DNA of 57,784 nucleotides from Prevotella brunnea (GTDB lineage Bacteria; Bacteroidota; Bacteroidia; Bacteroidales; Bacteroidaceae), in assembly GCF_008016795.1 (NCBI RefSeq), contig NZ_SDIK01000054.1, positions 1 through 57,784 on the forward strand, in the 5' to 3' direction. A program made the position numbers and the translations under genes. Each line of letters opens with the position of its first letter. Position 1 is the first letter of the stretch. This document shows positions 8,038 to 16,548 of the stretch, piece after piece. The notes below the pieces were generated by a model. It was given only the letters and a program-made list of their open reading frames with translations, did no database searches and was not told the DNA's origin.

Positions 8038-8893
8038 GAACCGCACGGCAGTTTTAATCTTGTACCGGGTATATACATAACGCAATCGGGCAGGATAAAT
8101 CTTTGGCAAACCAATAACCGGGAATATTTTTTATTGTGAAATATCTTTACAGCTCCCTCTTTCCCTTTCGCTTTTTCGCGATGCGTAATCCTTTTCTTTG
8201 CAAATTCTCAAATTATCGCGTTTCATGTAATTGTCTTATTTTCAGCGGTCTATATTGATACGGCATATCAAAACTTATCTTTCCCACCTTTCTCTCTGTA
8301 TATTCCTTTCTAAAAGCTTAGCTTTCGTAACGCAATCGCTTACGTTTTGAATACCGAAAGCTTAGCTTTCGCGCATCAAAAGCTTAGCCATTGTGCATTC
8401 CCTCCGGTTTTCTTGTCAGAGAAATTGCTTTTTATCGTCTTTTTATCTTTCTTCCTTTTCTCTTTTTCCCTTATCCGAAATGTTAAAAACTCGCACTTTT
8501 TCTTTACAAATCATGCCTACCTGATTAATGCTTTTATTTTCCCATTTTCTGTTTTTCACGTCCAAAGACATTCTGGCTTGAAGTATGACGTGTGAGTCAT
8601 AAAAAGTATGAATGCGAATGATTATCGTTTAAAAATTAAGGATGACCACCTTTTCCCCTCGTAAATTTTCAATCGCCCGGATTTATCTTAACTCTCGTGT
8701 TATGTATCGCGATTTTCCTTTCGCGCCGCTATCTTTATGGTATTCGTAATCAATCAACTATCAGAGTATTACGAACAAACAGAGATGCATACGGAGAGAA
8801 GCTGTATTGCCTCTTGGGGAAAAGTATGTTCGTTTTTTGAAAACGTATAATCGTTTTGTTGCGGAATGCAGATGATGCCAGAGATAGTGTCAG
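8038..8893. other. Convergent intergenic gap of about 850 bp
   Basis: This gap separates the ends of the helicase and truA genes. The only structured content is the 22-bp repeat array at 8311-8398. The open frame at 8347-8595 begins inside that array and has low-complexity Phe/Ser/Leu-rich content, so I do not consider it a gene. No clear terminator was seen for either flanking gene. Confidence 0.5.
8311..8398. repeat. 22-bp palindromic repeat array, AAGCTT family, four units (array B)
   Basis: Units start at 8311, 8333, 8355 and 8377, exactly 22 bp apart. Units 1 and 3 carry AAAGCTTAGCTTTCG; unit 2 is degenerate (ATCGCTTACGTTTTG) and unit 4 decays after AAAAGCTTAGCC. The segment CGTAACG...CGCTTACG between units 1 and 2 can pair with one mismatch. 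The array sits between convergent genes. Confidence 0.8.
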
Positions 8894-9676
8894 CTATTCG
8901 TTTATATTTGAAGTGGGATAAGTAACATCCCATAGGAAGAGTGCATTTCCCGGGACACTATCTCCGGCATCACCGCGTTCACCTGTATCGACTATTCGCT
9001 TAAACTCGTTGATGCTCAACCGTCCGCGTCCTACATCAATTAGTGTCCCCACAATTGCGCGAACCATATTCCGCAAAAAACGGTTGGCAGTAATGATAAA
9101 GCACCAATTACCATCTTTACAAACATCGGCAGCACCAATCGGTGAAGTTGTTTCACACCATTTGGCAAAAGTCACGGTGCAAATCGTCGTGCGCACATCT
9201 GCTCCAGCTTTACAAAAGCACTTAAAATCTTTCTCACCCAAGAGATATTGTGCAGCCTGATTCATTGCCCTAAAGTCGAGATTATAATGTAATTGATAGG
9301 AATATTTCCTCAAGAACGGATTTTTCGTACAATGTAGGTAATAGTGATAAGTACGGGATGTGGCTGAAAATCTCGCATGCAGTTCACCATCAACCGGATA
9401 AACGTTAGCCACCGATACATCATGGGGAAGCAAACGGTTGAGCTTATAAATCAATTGCTTTGTATTGATGGGATTTTCAAAATCAAAATGCGCTGTCATC
9501 TTACGGGCATGAACACCGGCATCTGTTCTGCCGGCACCGGTAACAGACATCGCCTGCCTTAAAAGCGTGGACAAGGCGTGTTCCAAAACCTCCTGAACGG
9601 ATATACCGTTAGGTTGGATTTGCCACCCATGATAATGGGTTCCGTCATAGGAAAAATCGATAAAATATCTCTGCAT
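8894..9676 (-). CDS. truA: tRNA pseudouridine synthase A
   Basis: TruA makes pseudouridine at positions 38-40 of the tRNA anticodon stem. The catalytic motif GAGRTDAGVHA is clear, with the catalytic Asp at residue 52 from the chosen start. The N-terminus MQRYFIDFSYDGTHYHGWQ is typical. The frame also has an ATG three codons earlier (9685), but a TATCTTTG -7 box ends one base before that codon. Transcription should start at or after it, so the second ATG at 9676 is preferred, giving 260 residues and almost no leader. It is downstream of comEC with 16 bp between the longer frames, yet appears to have its own promoter. Confidence 0.92.
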   Translation of the reverse strand: MQRYFIDFSYDGTHYHGWQIQPNGISVQEVLEHALSTLLRQAMSVTGAGRTDAGVHARKMTAHFDFENPINTKQLIYKLNRLLPHDVSVANVYPVDGELHARFSATSRTYHYYLHCTKNPFLRKYSYQLHYNLDFRAMNQAAQYLLGEKDFKCFCKAGADVRTTICTVTFAKWCETTSPIGAADVCKDGNWCFIITANRFLRNMVRAIVGTLIDVGRGRLSINEFKRIVDTGERGDAGDSVPGNALFLWDVTYPTSNINE

Positions 9677-9686
9677 ATTCGACATG

Positions 9687-9694
9687 CAAAGATA
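9687..9694 (-). promoter_or_regulatory. -7 box of truA
   Basis: TATCTTTGC reads leftward and ends one base before the first in-frame ATG and ten bases before the second. This spacing decides the start and predicts a transcript with a leader of under about ten bases. Confidence 0.5.
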
Positions 9695-9701
9695 ATAAAA
9701 T

Positions 9702-11267
9702 TTAACGGAACTCCAATCGATCGCTAAAAAAACTCGATAACAGCCAACAAATCAACAAAAAGACATAGATGAGAAAAACCTGAAAAGCGGAAGGGTTGAT
9801 ATTCTCGATACTTGCGCCGGGTAAAGAGGCAATATGATGTAAGGTGGAATTCAGAAAGCCTGAGATACCGGTCATCAATCTAAGAATGAAAAAGTAAATA
9901 TCAGGAAAAGCATAAGTTGCAAACATTGCCACTGCCAAATAAAGAATAATCAACGCGCAGGGAATGGCAAATAGGTTCGTGAGAAAGAAATAACAGGATA
10001 TTCGCTGAAAATAATGGGCGACCAAAGGTGCTGTTCCCAATTGAGCCGCAATCGAAACAACCATTATGCTCCACAGCCATCTTAACACCCAAACTTTTTG
10101 AAGTATCGCGGTCGGAATGAGATGATAAAGAATAGGAAAGAACAACGAGATGGACAACACTGCCATGAACGACATCTCAAAACCAATGTCATAAAGGCTC
10201 ATCGGATGTACTACCAACATAATGATTGCTGCCAACGCCAAAGTGTTTACAGATAGTTTGTCGCGCTTCAATAAGGATATGGCTGCAAATATTGTCAGCA
10301 TCAAGGCAGAACGAACCACAGAAGGCGAGAAATCCACGATGGCGACATACGCCCAAACAGCCATTAAAGCAATCAACTCCTTGACAGCCAAGTTCCGAAG
10401 GAAATTCATTCCGGGAATTCCACGAAACAACGAGAGCAAAAAGAGAAGCGCACCATAGATAATACTTAAATGCAGACCTGAGAGAGCCAACAAATGGCTT
10501 GCCCCGGCAACAGAATAATCATCTTTTACATTTTTGGACAACAGTGACTTATAACCTAAGGTCATCGCGGAGACCACTGCTAAATCATCATTCTTCCCAC
10601 ACGCACTCTCATATTGCCGTAGAAGTTGATGTCGAAAACGTTTCACAAGAAGCGTAGCTCTTTCCCAATGACTTAAACTCCTCAAATCAAGCGAGACTTT
10701 CTCCCAGTTGTTAAAATAAATAAAGGTGGTGAAAACGTATCCTTGTGTCTTCATCCATGTGGCATAATCGAAATCCGAACCCGGAAAATTAACCGGTTCT
10801 TCCATTCGCGAGTATGCCTTAATTCCGTCACCGACATGAAGATGTTGATAACGGTTTGAGACAGTATCTCTTAATATCGATGCCTTTACCTTAATAAGTT
10901 TGTCATTGTTCAAGACTCCCAAGTCCGCTTGCACTACCTTTCCATGCCTTTCCGGTTCACTCAAGACAACGGCATCGTAAAAAATCGGATGGGAAGGCAA
11001 TGAAACATTAGCAAACTCATTTTCATTCGCCATCAGAAAACCACCTAAAAAGAATATGGAAAAGTACAACAAGCCACTTTGAGCAAATTTTAACCTGCGG
11101 AACAAATAAGAAAACAGTAAAAACGCAATGAAACATATCAACCATGCCAAACAGGAAATCTCACCTATGAAATTCCTTGCAACAATCATACCGGGTATGA
11201 GTACCGCCACAACCTTGACAAGCGGATATAACTGCATTTCGGCTGTTAAGTTCATGCGTAATTTCAT
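9702..11267 (-). CDS. comEC: ComEC/Rec2 family membrane protein
   Basis: The 521-residue polytopic protein has N-terminal membrane segments and an OB-like soluble region containing VLSEPERHGK. The competence core follows, with the signature ALSGLHLSIIYG, DFSPSVVRSALML and further helices to the C-terminus. ComEC forms the inner-membrane channel for single-stranded DNA in natural transformation. The C-terminal metallo-beta-lactamase-like domain of the longest homologues is absent, as is usual for short Bacteroidota forms, so function in DNA uptake is inferred from family only. It starts 27 bp after the exonuclease gene and probably shares its transcript. Confidence 0.85.
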   Translation of the reverse strand: MKLRMNLTAEMQLYPLVKVVAVLIPGMIVARNFIGEISCLAWLICFIAFLLFSYLFRRLKFAQSGLLYFSIFFLGGFLMANENEFANVSLPSHPIFYDAVVLSEPERHGKVVQADLGVLNNDKLIKVKASILRDTVSNRYQHLHVGDGIKAYSRMEEPVNFPGSDFDYATWMKTQGYVFTTFIYFNNWEKVSLDLRSLSHWERATLLVKRFRHQLLRQYESACGKNDDLAVVSAMTLGYKSLLSKNVKDDYSVAGASHLLALSGLHLSIIYGALLFLLSLFRGIPGMNFLRNLAVKELIALMAVWAYVAIVDFSPSVVRSALMLTIFAAISLLKRDKLSVNTLALAAIIMLVVHPMSLYDIGFEMSFMAVLSISLFFPILYHLIPTAILQKVWVLRWLWSIMVVSIAAQLGTAPLVAHYFQRISCYFFLTNLFAIPCALIILYLAVAMFATYAFPDIYFFILRLMTGISGFLNSTLHHIASLPGASIENINPSAFQVFLIYVFLLICWLLSSFFSDRLEFR

Positions 11268-11294
11268 TAAGGTAACTAACGAGCTCGAGACAGC

Positions 11295-11783
11295 TTACAA
11301 TATCTTCATGGCTATAGCTGCACAAGCCTCAGCATCAGCCAAAGCATGGTGATGGTTTGCCAAATCATATCCACAGTGCGTGGCAATGACATCAAGAGAG
11401 TGCTTGCCACCATGCCATAATTTGCGCGATGCGACAAGAGTACAATAGAACTCATAATCGGGATAATCCATCTGATATACTCGAAAAACAGCTTTTAAGC
11501 AACTCTCGTCAAAAGCTTTGTTGTGTGCCACAAGAGGTAGCCCGGCTATCTTTGGCTCAATTTGTGCCCACACTTCCGGAAAATTGGGAGCATCTTGAGT
11601 ATCAACCTCGCAAAGACCATGAACCAAACTACACCAGTAAGTATAATATTCCGGTTCCGGCTTAATTAATGAATAAAACTCATCCGTAATTACTCCGTCA
11701 CGCACAATGACTATTCCAACAGAACACACAGATGAACGCTCATTATTGGCTGTTTCAAAATCGATTGCCGCAAAATCTTGCAT
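11295..11783 (-). CDS. DEDDh 3'-5' exonuclease, DnaQ family
   Basis: This is a single-domain, 162-residue exonuclease. Exo I is FAAIDFET with Asp8 and Glu10, Exo II is AHNKAFDESCL with Asp92, and Exo III is HHHALADAEA with His145/146 and Asp150: the complete DEDDh set. It is of the short stand-alone type related to the polymerase III epsilon fold, probably degrading single strands or trimming ends. It lies 27 bp upstream of comEC on the same transcript, so a link to processing of incoming DNA is possible but unproven. Confidence 0.85.
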   Translation of the reverse strand: MQDFAAIDFETANNERSSVCSVGIVIVRDGVITDEFYSLIKPEPEYYTYWCSLVHGLCEVDTQDAPNFPEVWAQIEPKIAGLPLVAHNKAFDESCLKAVFRVYQMDYPDYEFYCTLVASRKLWHGGKHSLDVIATHCGYDLANHHHALADAEACAAIAMKIL

Positions 11784-11827
11784 GATTAATTATCTATTTT
11801 CTCGTTTCTCTTCGTTTTTTATTGTTA

Positions 11828-11835
11828 CAAATTTA
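11828..11835 (-). promoter_or_regulatory. -7 box of the exonuclease-comEC unit
   Basis: TAAATTTG reads leftward, about 45 bp before the exonuclease start. It fits TAnnTTTG but no clear -33 element was identified. Confidence 0.4.
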
Positions 11836-12397
11836 CATAAAAATCACGATATATAAGCCAGTGGAAATAAAAAAAAACGGAAAATAAATTCCCGCCCCCT
11901 CCCTTTTGACTGTAAAAGTGTCAAGACCAACATAAGTTCTTTATCCTAAATGCGTGATTTGATGCTCAAATATCACGTACAGGGGGGGGATGAAAAGCAC
12001 GAGTGTATATTCAGTGAGCTGGGTTCGCGAGAGCTTTGTCCCACCAGAGCTCATACAGCAATTGTGGCAGTACGACTTTGATGGCGAGATTGTTCGTAAG
12101 CTGAGCAAGCTCGATGCTGTAGTGCAGTGCTGCAACATACGGACCAGCAACTACGTCTCAAGTGCGAACAGCAAGAGTTACAAGATCTGTCATGTGGGAT
12201 TGTCCCGAAAAACGGCTGTTTTAGTTACTTTGATAAAAAGTTATTTCAGGTTTTATAGAGGAAAGTTAAGAAAAAAATCTCTTGCCAAACATCTGAAATT
12301 CATTCTTTTCATAGACTCACAGCCGGAATAATATCGAATATCAGATAAAGTCAGCAAAAAGCACCTTATAATATTTACATCTCTCATAGTAATTCCG
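11836..12397. other. Intergenic gap containing a GC-richer ORF of uncertain status
   Basis: An open frame of 113 codons at 11990-12331 (plus) starts at an ATG directly after a run of eight G (11982-11989). Its first ~70 codons (for example SVSWVRESFVPPEL and QQLWQYDFDGEIVRK) look protein-like and richer in G+C than the flanks. The rest becomes AT-rich and Lys/Phe-rich, as if reading on into non-coding DNA. I do not recognise it. It may be the remnant of a longer gene or a real orphan. No promoter box was found before it and nothing on the minus strand is more convincing. Confidence 0.3.
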
Positions 12398-12405
12398 TAT
12401 CTTTG
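12398..12405 (+). promoter_or_regulatory. -7 box of the EFR1-M6 protease unit
   Basis: TATCTTTGC ends four bases before the ATG at 12410. With the usual few-base spacing to the start site, transcription would begin at or next to the start codon. Confidence 0.55.
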
Positions 12406-12409
12406 CAAA

Positions 12410-13240
12410 ATGATATTCTATTTCTCCGGAACAGGAAACAGTCGCTGGGTAGCCAAAGAAGTGAGCACACAAATCGGCGAACGGCTTATTAACATTCAAG
12501 ACGCTATCAAAGAGGATTGCGGATTCTCCCTTGAAAAGGAAGAAAGGTTAGGCTTTGTGTTTCCCATTCATGGTTGGAGAATTCCAAATATCGTAACTGC
12601 TTTCTTGGATAAGCTGAAGCTAACATCCACCGTTTGTGATGAATGTTATTCTTTCTGTATCGTAACTGCCGGTGATACCATAGGAAGGACAATGGAAAGA
12701 TTTGAAAAGAAATTCTTAAAGATCAATACCAACCGCAAACTAAGCCTACATGCGGTCGCCTCGTTTATCATGCCGGAGAGTTATGTGGGACTACCCGGAA
12801 TGGATGTTGATACGAAAGAAAAAGAGAAAAACAAGATAACACTTGCCCAACATGAGCTGAAACGCTTTATAGAGACAATAAGCGAAAGACGATCGAAAAC
12901 AAACGAAAAGTCTTTGGGGTGGAACGAATTGCACAGAGGACCCTTTCCCGATTTCTTCTCCGGTATTATAGGAGCGTTCTTCCAAAAGGTTCTCATTACC
13001 GACAAGCCCTTCAGGGTAGTTGATGAGAGGTGTGTCAAGTGCGGAATATGCGCAAACGTGTGCCCGGTGAACAATATCGTGGGAGAGCTTGGCATGAAAC
13101 CAACTTGGAAACACAACAAGAAATGCCTGACATGCTTCGCTTGTTATCACCACTGCCCGCACCATGCCATTGAATTTGGACATCAAACAAAAAACAAAGG
13201 TCAATATTTCTTTGGAAGAAGAAAATTACACAGCAATTAA
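12410..13240 (+). CDS. EFR1-type flavodoxin-ferredoxin fusion protein
   Basis: The 276-residue protein begins directly with the flavodoxin phosphate loop (MIFYFSGTGNSRW), then a flavodoxin-like domain to about residue 180. It ends with two 4Fe-4S clusters: CVKCGICANVCP and CLTCFACYHHCP. This is the EFR1 architecture, assumed to carry electrons between FMN and iron-sulfur centres; its partner is unknown. The start must be here, because no later Met precedes the FMN loop. The gene is followed after 15 bp by an M6 protease gene with no promoter between, so both are probably on one transcript, although the pairing has no obvious functional logic. Confidence 0.88.
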   Translation: MIFYFSGTGNSRWVAKEVSTQIGERLINIQDAIKEDCGFSLEKEERLGFVFPIHGWRIPNIVTAFLDKLKLTSTVCDECYSFCIVTAGDTIGRTMERFEKKFLKINTNRKLSLHAVASFIMPESYVGLPGMDVDTKEKEKNKITLAQHELKRFIETISERRSKTNEKSLGWNELHRGPFPDFFSGIIGAFFQKVLITDKPFRVVDERCVKCGICANVCPVNNIVGELGMKPTWKHNKKCLTCFACYHHCPHHAIEFGHQTKNKGQYFFGRRKLHSN

Positions 13241-13255
13241 TCAACATTTGGAAAT

Positions 13256-15022
13256 ATGAAAAAAGCTATCATCTTAATTTGCCTTATCTTATCCACCATA
13301 GGAGTAAAAGCAAGCAAAGCCATTTCCACACCATTTCAAGTGCGCCAACCCGATGGAACTATTCTAACATTGATGCTACATGGGGATGAGCACTTTAGTT
13401 GGATAACGACTCCGGACAATGCTCTTGTGATAGAGACTCACAAAGGTTATTACATCGCAAAAATAAACGATTACGGAGAATTAATGGCAACAAACCAGCT
13501 CGCACACAATGCTTCAAACAGAACCGATTTGGAAAAGCGATTAATACAATTGCAAAACAGAAGCAGCTTTTTCAACACAGCGGAAAAAGCGATGAGAACA
13601 AGGAGAGCCATGGAAATAGGAACAACTACACCACCCTATTTCCCACATACCGGAAATCCGAAAGTTTTAACAATATTAGTTGAATTTTCCGACTCGACTT
13701 TCTACATGTCCAATCCCAAAAAGAATTTCAATCAATACTTAAACTGTGAAGGGAAGCCGGAGAAGTTTGACGCTTTCGACAATCGAAACTTCGGAAGCGT
13801 AAGACAATACTTTAAGGACATGAGTGGTGGGAAGTTTACACCTCAATTCGATGTGATAGGTCCCATCCGCCTTTCCAAGCCTTTAAGCTATTATGGTGCA
13901 GATGGCAAAGGTGGCAATCCCAAAGATTTGAATATCAGAGAATTGATAAAGGAAGCATGCTCGGCTGTTGATGACAGTGTAAACTTCAAAGATTACGACA
14001 ATAACAATGATGGAATCGCCGATTTGGTCTATGTTATCTATGCGGGCTACTCACAATCGGTTGGTAATCTTTCAACGGATATATGGCCAAAGTCATCGTG
14101 GTTGAGCGAAGACTTTAAGCTTGATGGTGTTTCCATTAAAAGGTTCGGCGTCAGCAATGAATTGAATTACACCAGACGTCTGAAAGATAAAAATGGTAAA
14201 AAGATAAAAGTTATTAATGGAATAGGTCTTTTCTGCCATGAGTTCTCCCACACCATGGGCTTGCCTGACTTTTATCCATATAATCAAGCAGCTCAAATAG
14301 ACAATCAGACAATGGAGTTTTGGGATTTAATGGACGGAGGAGAATACACAGATGCGGGTTATACTCCCACCCCTTATACTCCTTGGGAGAAGGAAGTCAT
14401 GGGTTGGAAGAATATAGAAACACTTGCAAATGACACTGCAAAAATAACTCTCAAGGCAGACGAAGCTCTGAAAATAACAAGCGATGACGCAAGAGAATAT
14501 ATTGTCTTGCACAATATTGCCAACCAAGGGTGGCACAAAGCTCTCTATAAGTCCATCGGTCACGGAATGCTTGTATATAGGATCAATTACGAAAGGGGAA
14601 AAGTCAATATGTTCGACCATGTAAACGACACTCCCGGAAAACCGGGCATGACAATAGTGCCTGCCGATGGCTTGCTGATTACTTCCTATCACAAAGAAAT
14701 CGCCCATAAAGATTACGTGGCACATCATGCCGGCGACCCATTCCCGGGAACTTCGGATGTTCACTCAATAGAGAATATAAAATTGAATCACAGTACTCTC
14801 AATAAACCGATTTACAACATAAAGGAAACCAACGATGCCATTACTTTCGAGTATCTGAAGGACCTCACAGCAGCCGGTATAGAGAAAAACGAGTCCGCCC
14901 AGACTGCGAAGCTAAAGAAAGACATGAAGATATATAACCTCAATGGTAAGTTCATGGGTATCAATCGGAATGAACTGCTACACGGTGTCTATATACAAAA
15001 CAACGAAAAGTTCGTAAAATAA
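13256..15022 (+). CDS. Secreted M6 family metalloprotease with C-terminal sorting-like tail
   Basis: The 588-residue protein has a signal peptide (KKAIILICLILSTIGVKA), a propeptide region and an M6 (immune inhibitor A-like) zinc protease domain. The zinc site is HEFSHTMGLPD with His328, Glu329 and His332. A downstream MEFWDLMDGG block contains the Met turn and is typical of this family. After the catalytic domain comes a beta-rich region, then a tail (IYNLNGKFMGINRNEL...GVYIQNNEKFVK) of the kind used for type IX secretion or surface sorting. It probably degrades extracellular proteins. It is likely cotranscribed with the preceding EFR1 gene and ends at a strong terminator. Confidence 0.88.
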   Translation: MKKAIILICLILSTIGVKASKAISTPFQVRQPDGTILTLMLHGDEHFSWITTPDNALVIETHKGYYIAKINDYGELMATNQLAHNASNRTDLEKRLIQLQNRSSFFNTAEKAMRTRRAMEIGTTTPPYFPHTGNPKVLTILVEFSDSTFYMSNPKKNFNQYLNCEGKPEKFDAFDNRNFGSVRQYFKDMSGGKFTPQFDVIGPIRLSKPLSYYGADGKGGNPKDLNIRELIKEACSAVDDSVNFKDYDNNNDGIADLVYVIYAGYSQSVGNLSTDIWPKSSWLSEDFKLDGVSIKRFGVSNELNYTRRLKDKNGKKIKVINGIGLFCHEFSHTMGLPDFYPYNQAAQIDNQTMEFWDLMDGGEYTDAGYTPTPYTPWEKEVMGWKNIETLANDTAKITLKADEALKITSDDAREYIVLHNIANQGWHKALYKSIGHGMLVYRINYERGKVNMFDHVNDTPGKPGMTIVPADGLLITSYHKEIAHKDYVAHHAGDPFPGTSDVHSIENIKLNHSTLNKPIYNIKETNDAITFEYLKDLTAAGIEKNESAQTAKLKKDMKIYNLNGKFMGINRNELLHGVYIQNNEKFVK

Positions 15023-15035
15023 GGGTAATCATAAC

Positions 15036-15077
15036 CAATCCCCATACACCACCTAAAGGATATGGGGATTGTTTTTT
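15036..15077 (+). terminator. Rho-independent terminator after the M6 protease gene
   Basis: CAATCCCCATA (15036-15046) pairs perfectly with TATGGGGATTG (15061-15071) and is followed by six T. It also separates the gene from the convergent yggS. Confidence 0.85.
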
Positions 15078-15149
15078 GTGCAAATCTTACAGATCGGAAA
15101 CTTCTCCATTATTCATCATAACGAAAGCCGAAAAAGCACACCACGTTTC

Positions 15150-15821
15150 TTAATACACTCTCGGACCGAAGATTGCCGTACCAACTCTCACCATAGTGGA
15201 ACGACACTCTATGGCGATGGGATAGTCATTGCTCATTCCCCAAGACCGCTCCTTAAATTCAGGGTCATCGGCAAAAAATGTTTGCTTAACCTCATCAAAA
15301 AATTCCGCTGCCCGCAGCATTTCTCGTCTTATCTGTTCCCTATCATCGGTATTGGAAGCCATCATCATTAAGCCGGAGATGTGCACATTAGTAAATTGCC
15401 TCCATTCATCACCTTGCAAAAGGCTGCGGCAAGCATCCAAACTAAACCCATACTTCGTTTCCTCCTCAGCTATGTGCAGCTCCAACAAAACATTGATGAT
15501 GCGATTGTTCTTTAGAGCTTGCTTATTGATTTCCTTGAGAAGCTTGAAAGAGTCCACTGCCTCTATCATCGATATGAAAGGAGCAATATATTTCACTTTG
15601 TTAGTCTGCAAATGACCAATGAAATGCCACTCTATATCCCTTGGGAGCTGTTCTACTTTTCTTGATAATTCCTGCTCATGACTTTCACCAAAAACTCTCT
15701 GACCTTCGTTATAAGCTGCCTCAATATACTCTTTTGGATGAAACTTGCTGACAGCCACTAACTTCACTCCTTCAGGTAATTCAGCTGAAACCTTCCGTAA
15801 ATTCGATGCAACATCAAACAT
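15150..15821 (-). CDS. yggS: YggS/PLPBP family pyridoxal-phosphate-binding protein
   Basis: The 223-residue protein has the PLP homeostasis family signature. The PLP-binding Lys26 is in LVAVSKF, followed by VFGESHEQEL, WHFIGHLQTNKV, HISGLMMMA, and a C-terminal SWGMSNDYPIAIECRSTMVRVGTAIFG phosphate-binding block. The family has no known catalytic reaction and buffers free PLP in the cytoplasm. It starts 38 bp after the DUF4494 gene, a neighbour pairing I have seen in other Bacteroidota, and probably shares its transcript. Confidence 0.92.
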   Translation of the reverse strand: MFDVASNLRKVSAELPEGVKLVAVSKFHPKEYIEAAYNEGQRVFGESHEQELSRKVEQLPRDIEWHFIGHLQTNKVKYIAPFISMIEAVDSFKLLKEINKQALKNNRIINVLLELHIAEEETKYGFSLDACRSLLQGDEWRQFTNVHISGLMMMASNTDDREQIRREMLRAAEFFDEVKQTFFADDPEFKERSWGMSNDYPIAIECRSTMVRVGTAIFGPRVY

Positions 15822-15859
15822 AAACTCTATGCCTCCTTATCCTTTTTTTTTGAATTGAT

Positions 15860-16342
15860 TTATTCGTATTCCGGTTTTTCTTTCTCAGAAGCCGATACAT
15901 TCTTATGTTCAAACACATCCATTATCTTTGTTTCCGTAACGGCAACTATATCGTAATCAATCATTGTCTTGTTCATTACTTCATCCACATGTTTTACGGC
16001 ACCATTAACGGAATGTGCCTGAACAAGATAAGTTATGGTTGAACGCTTTTCTTTCTCAGTTTTCTCATCAATGGTAATAAAAGATAGTCTTGTCTTAAAC
16101 CATTTATCATCAGTGTCGATATCACTAAAGAAAATTTCCCCATAACTTGCTGGGGAGATAGCTTTCACCTCAAACTCACCACTAATATAATGCGACATTT
16201 CTTTCGTAATGGTACTTTCGGCTTCCGAAAAGCTCAAGGCATCCACGGTATAAGCTTCAAGCACTTTTTTATTCTGACCGTCTTCCATAATCTTATCGTA
16301 ACGAACTTTGGTTTCAAACCAAGAACTTGTCTTACTTCTCAT
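15860..16342 (-). CDS. DUF4494 domain-containing protein
   Basis: The 160-residue soluble protein matches DUF4494 along its length: SSWFETKVRYDK near the N-terminus, a block ending EAESTITKEM, then DKWFKTRLSFITIDE and a C-terminal half with TYLVQAHSVNGAVKHVDEVM. There is no signal peptide or membrane segment. The family is restricted largely to Bacteroidota and has no assigned function. It is the first gene of a unit with yggS and is divergent from the LolC/E-like permease. Confidence 0.85.
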   Translation of the reverse strand: MRSKTSSWFETKVRYDKIMEDGQNKKVLEAYTVDALSFSEAESTITKEMSHYISGEFEVKAISPASYGEIFFSDIDTDDKWFKTRLSFITIDEKTEKEKRSTITYLVQAHSVNGAVKHVDEVMNKTMIDYDIVAVTETKIMDVFEHKNVSASEKEKPEYE

Positions 16343-16405
16343 ACTTCAACTTTTTTAATTTTATCCACCATCGTAATTTCTTGCGAAATATAAATAATCA
16401 TTATG

Positions 16406-16413
16406 CAAATGTA
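16406..16413 (-). promoter_or_regulatory. -7 box of the DUF4494-yggS unit
   Basis: TACATTTGC reads leftward, about 64 bp before the DUF4494 start. Confidence 0.5.
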
Positions 16414-16441
16414 ATAAAAAAGTATGGGTTTAGCGTTGTTT

Positions 16442-16475
16442 TTTGCATATAAAATAAAAAAAAACTCTATCTTTG
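16442..16475 (+). promoter_or_regulatory. Promoter of the LolC/E-like permease gene
   Basis: TTTG (16442-16445) is followed after 22 bp by TATCTTTG (16468-16475). This leaves a leader of about 70 bases before the ATG at 16549. Confidence 0.55.
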
Positions 16476-16548
16476 CATCATCAGATAAGAAAGGGTGCTC
16501 ATCGCGAAAAGAGCGATTGACGCGAACTCATCGAAATAATAAGATATT

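Noticed and set aside
8347-8595. 82-codon plus-strand frame in the helicase-truA gap
   Set aside because: Begins inside a 22-bp repeat array and consists of Phe/Leu/Ser-rich sequence with no domain or promoter.
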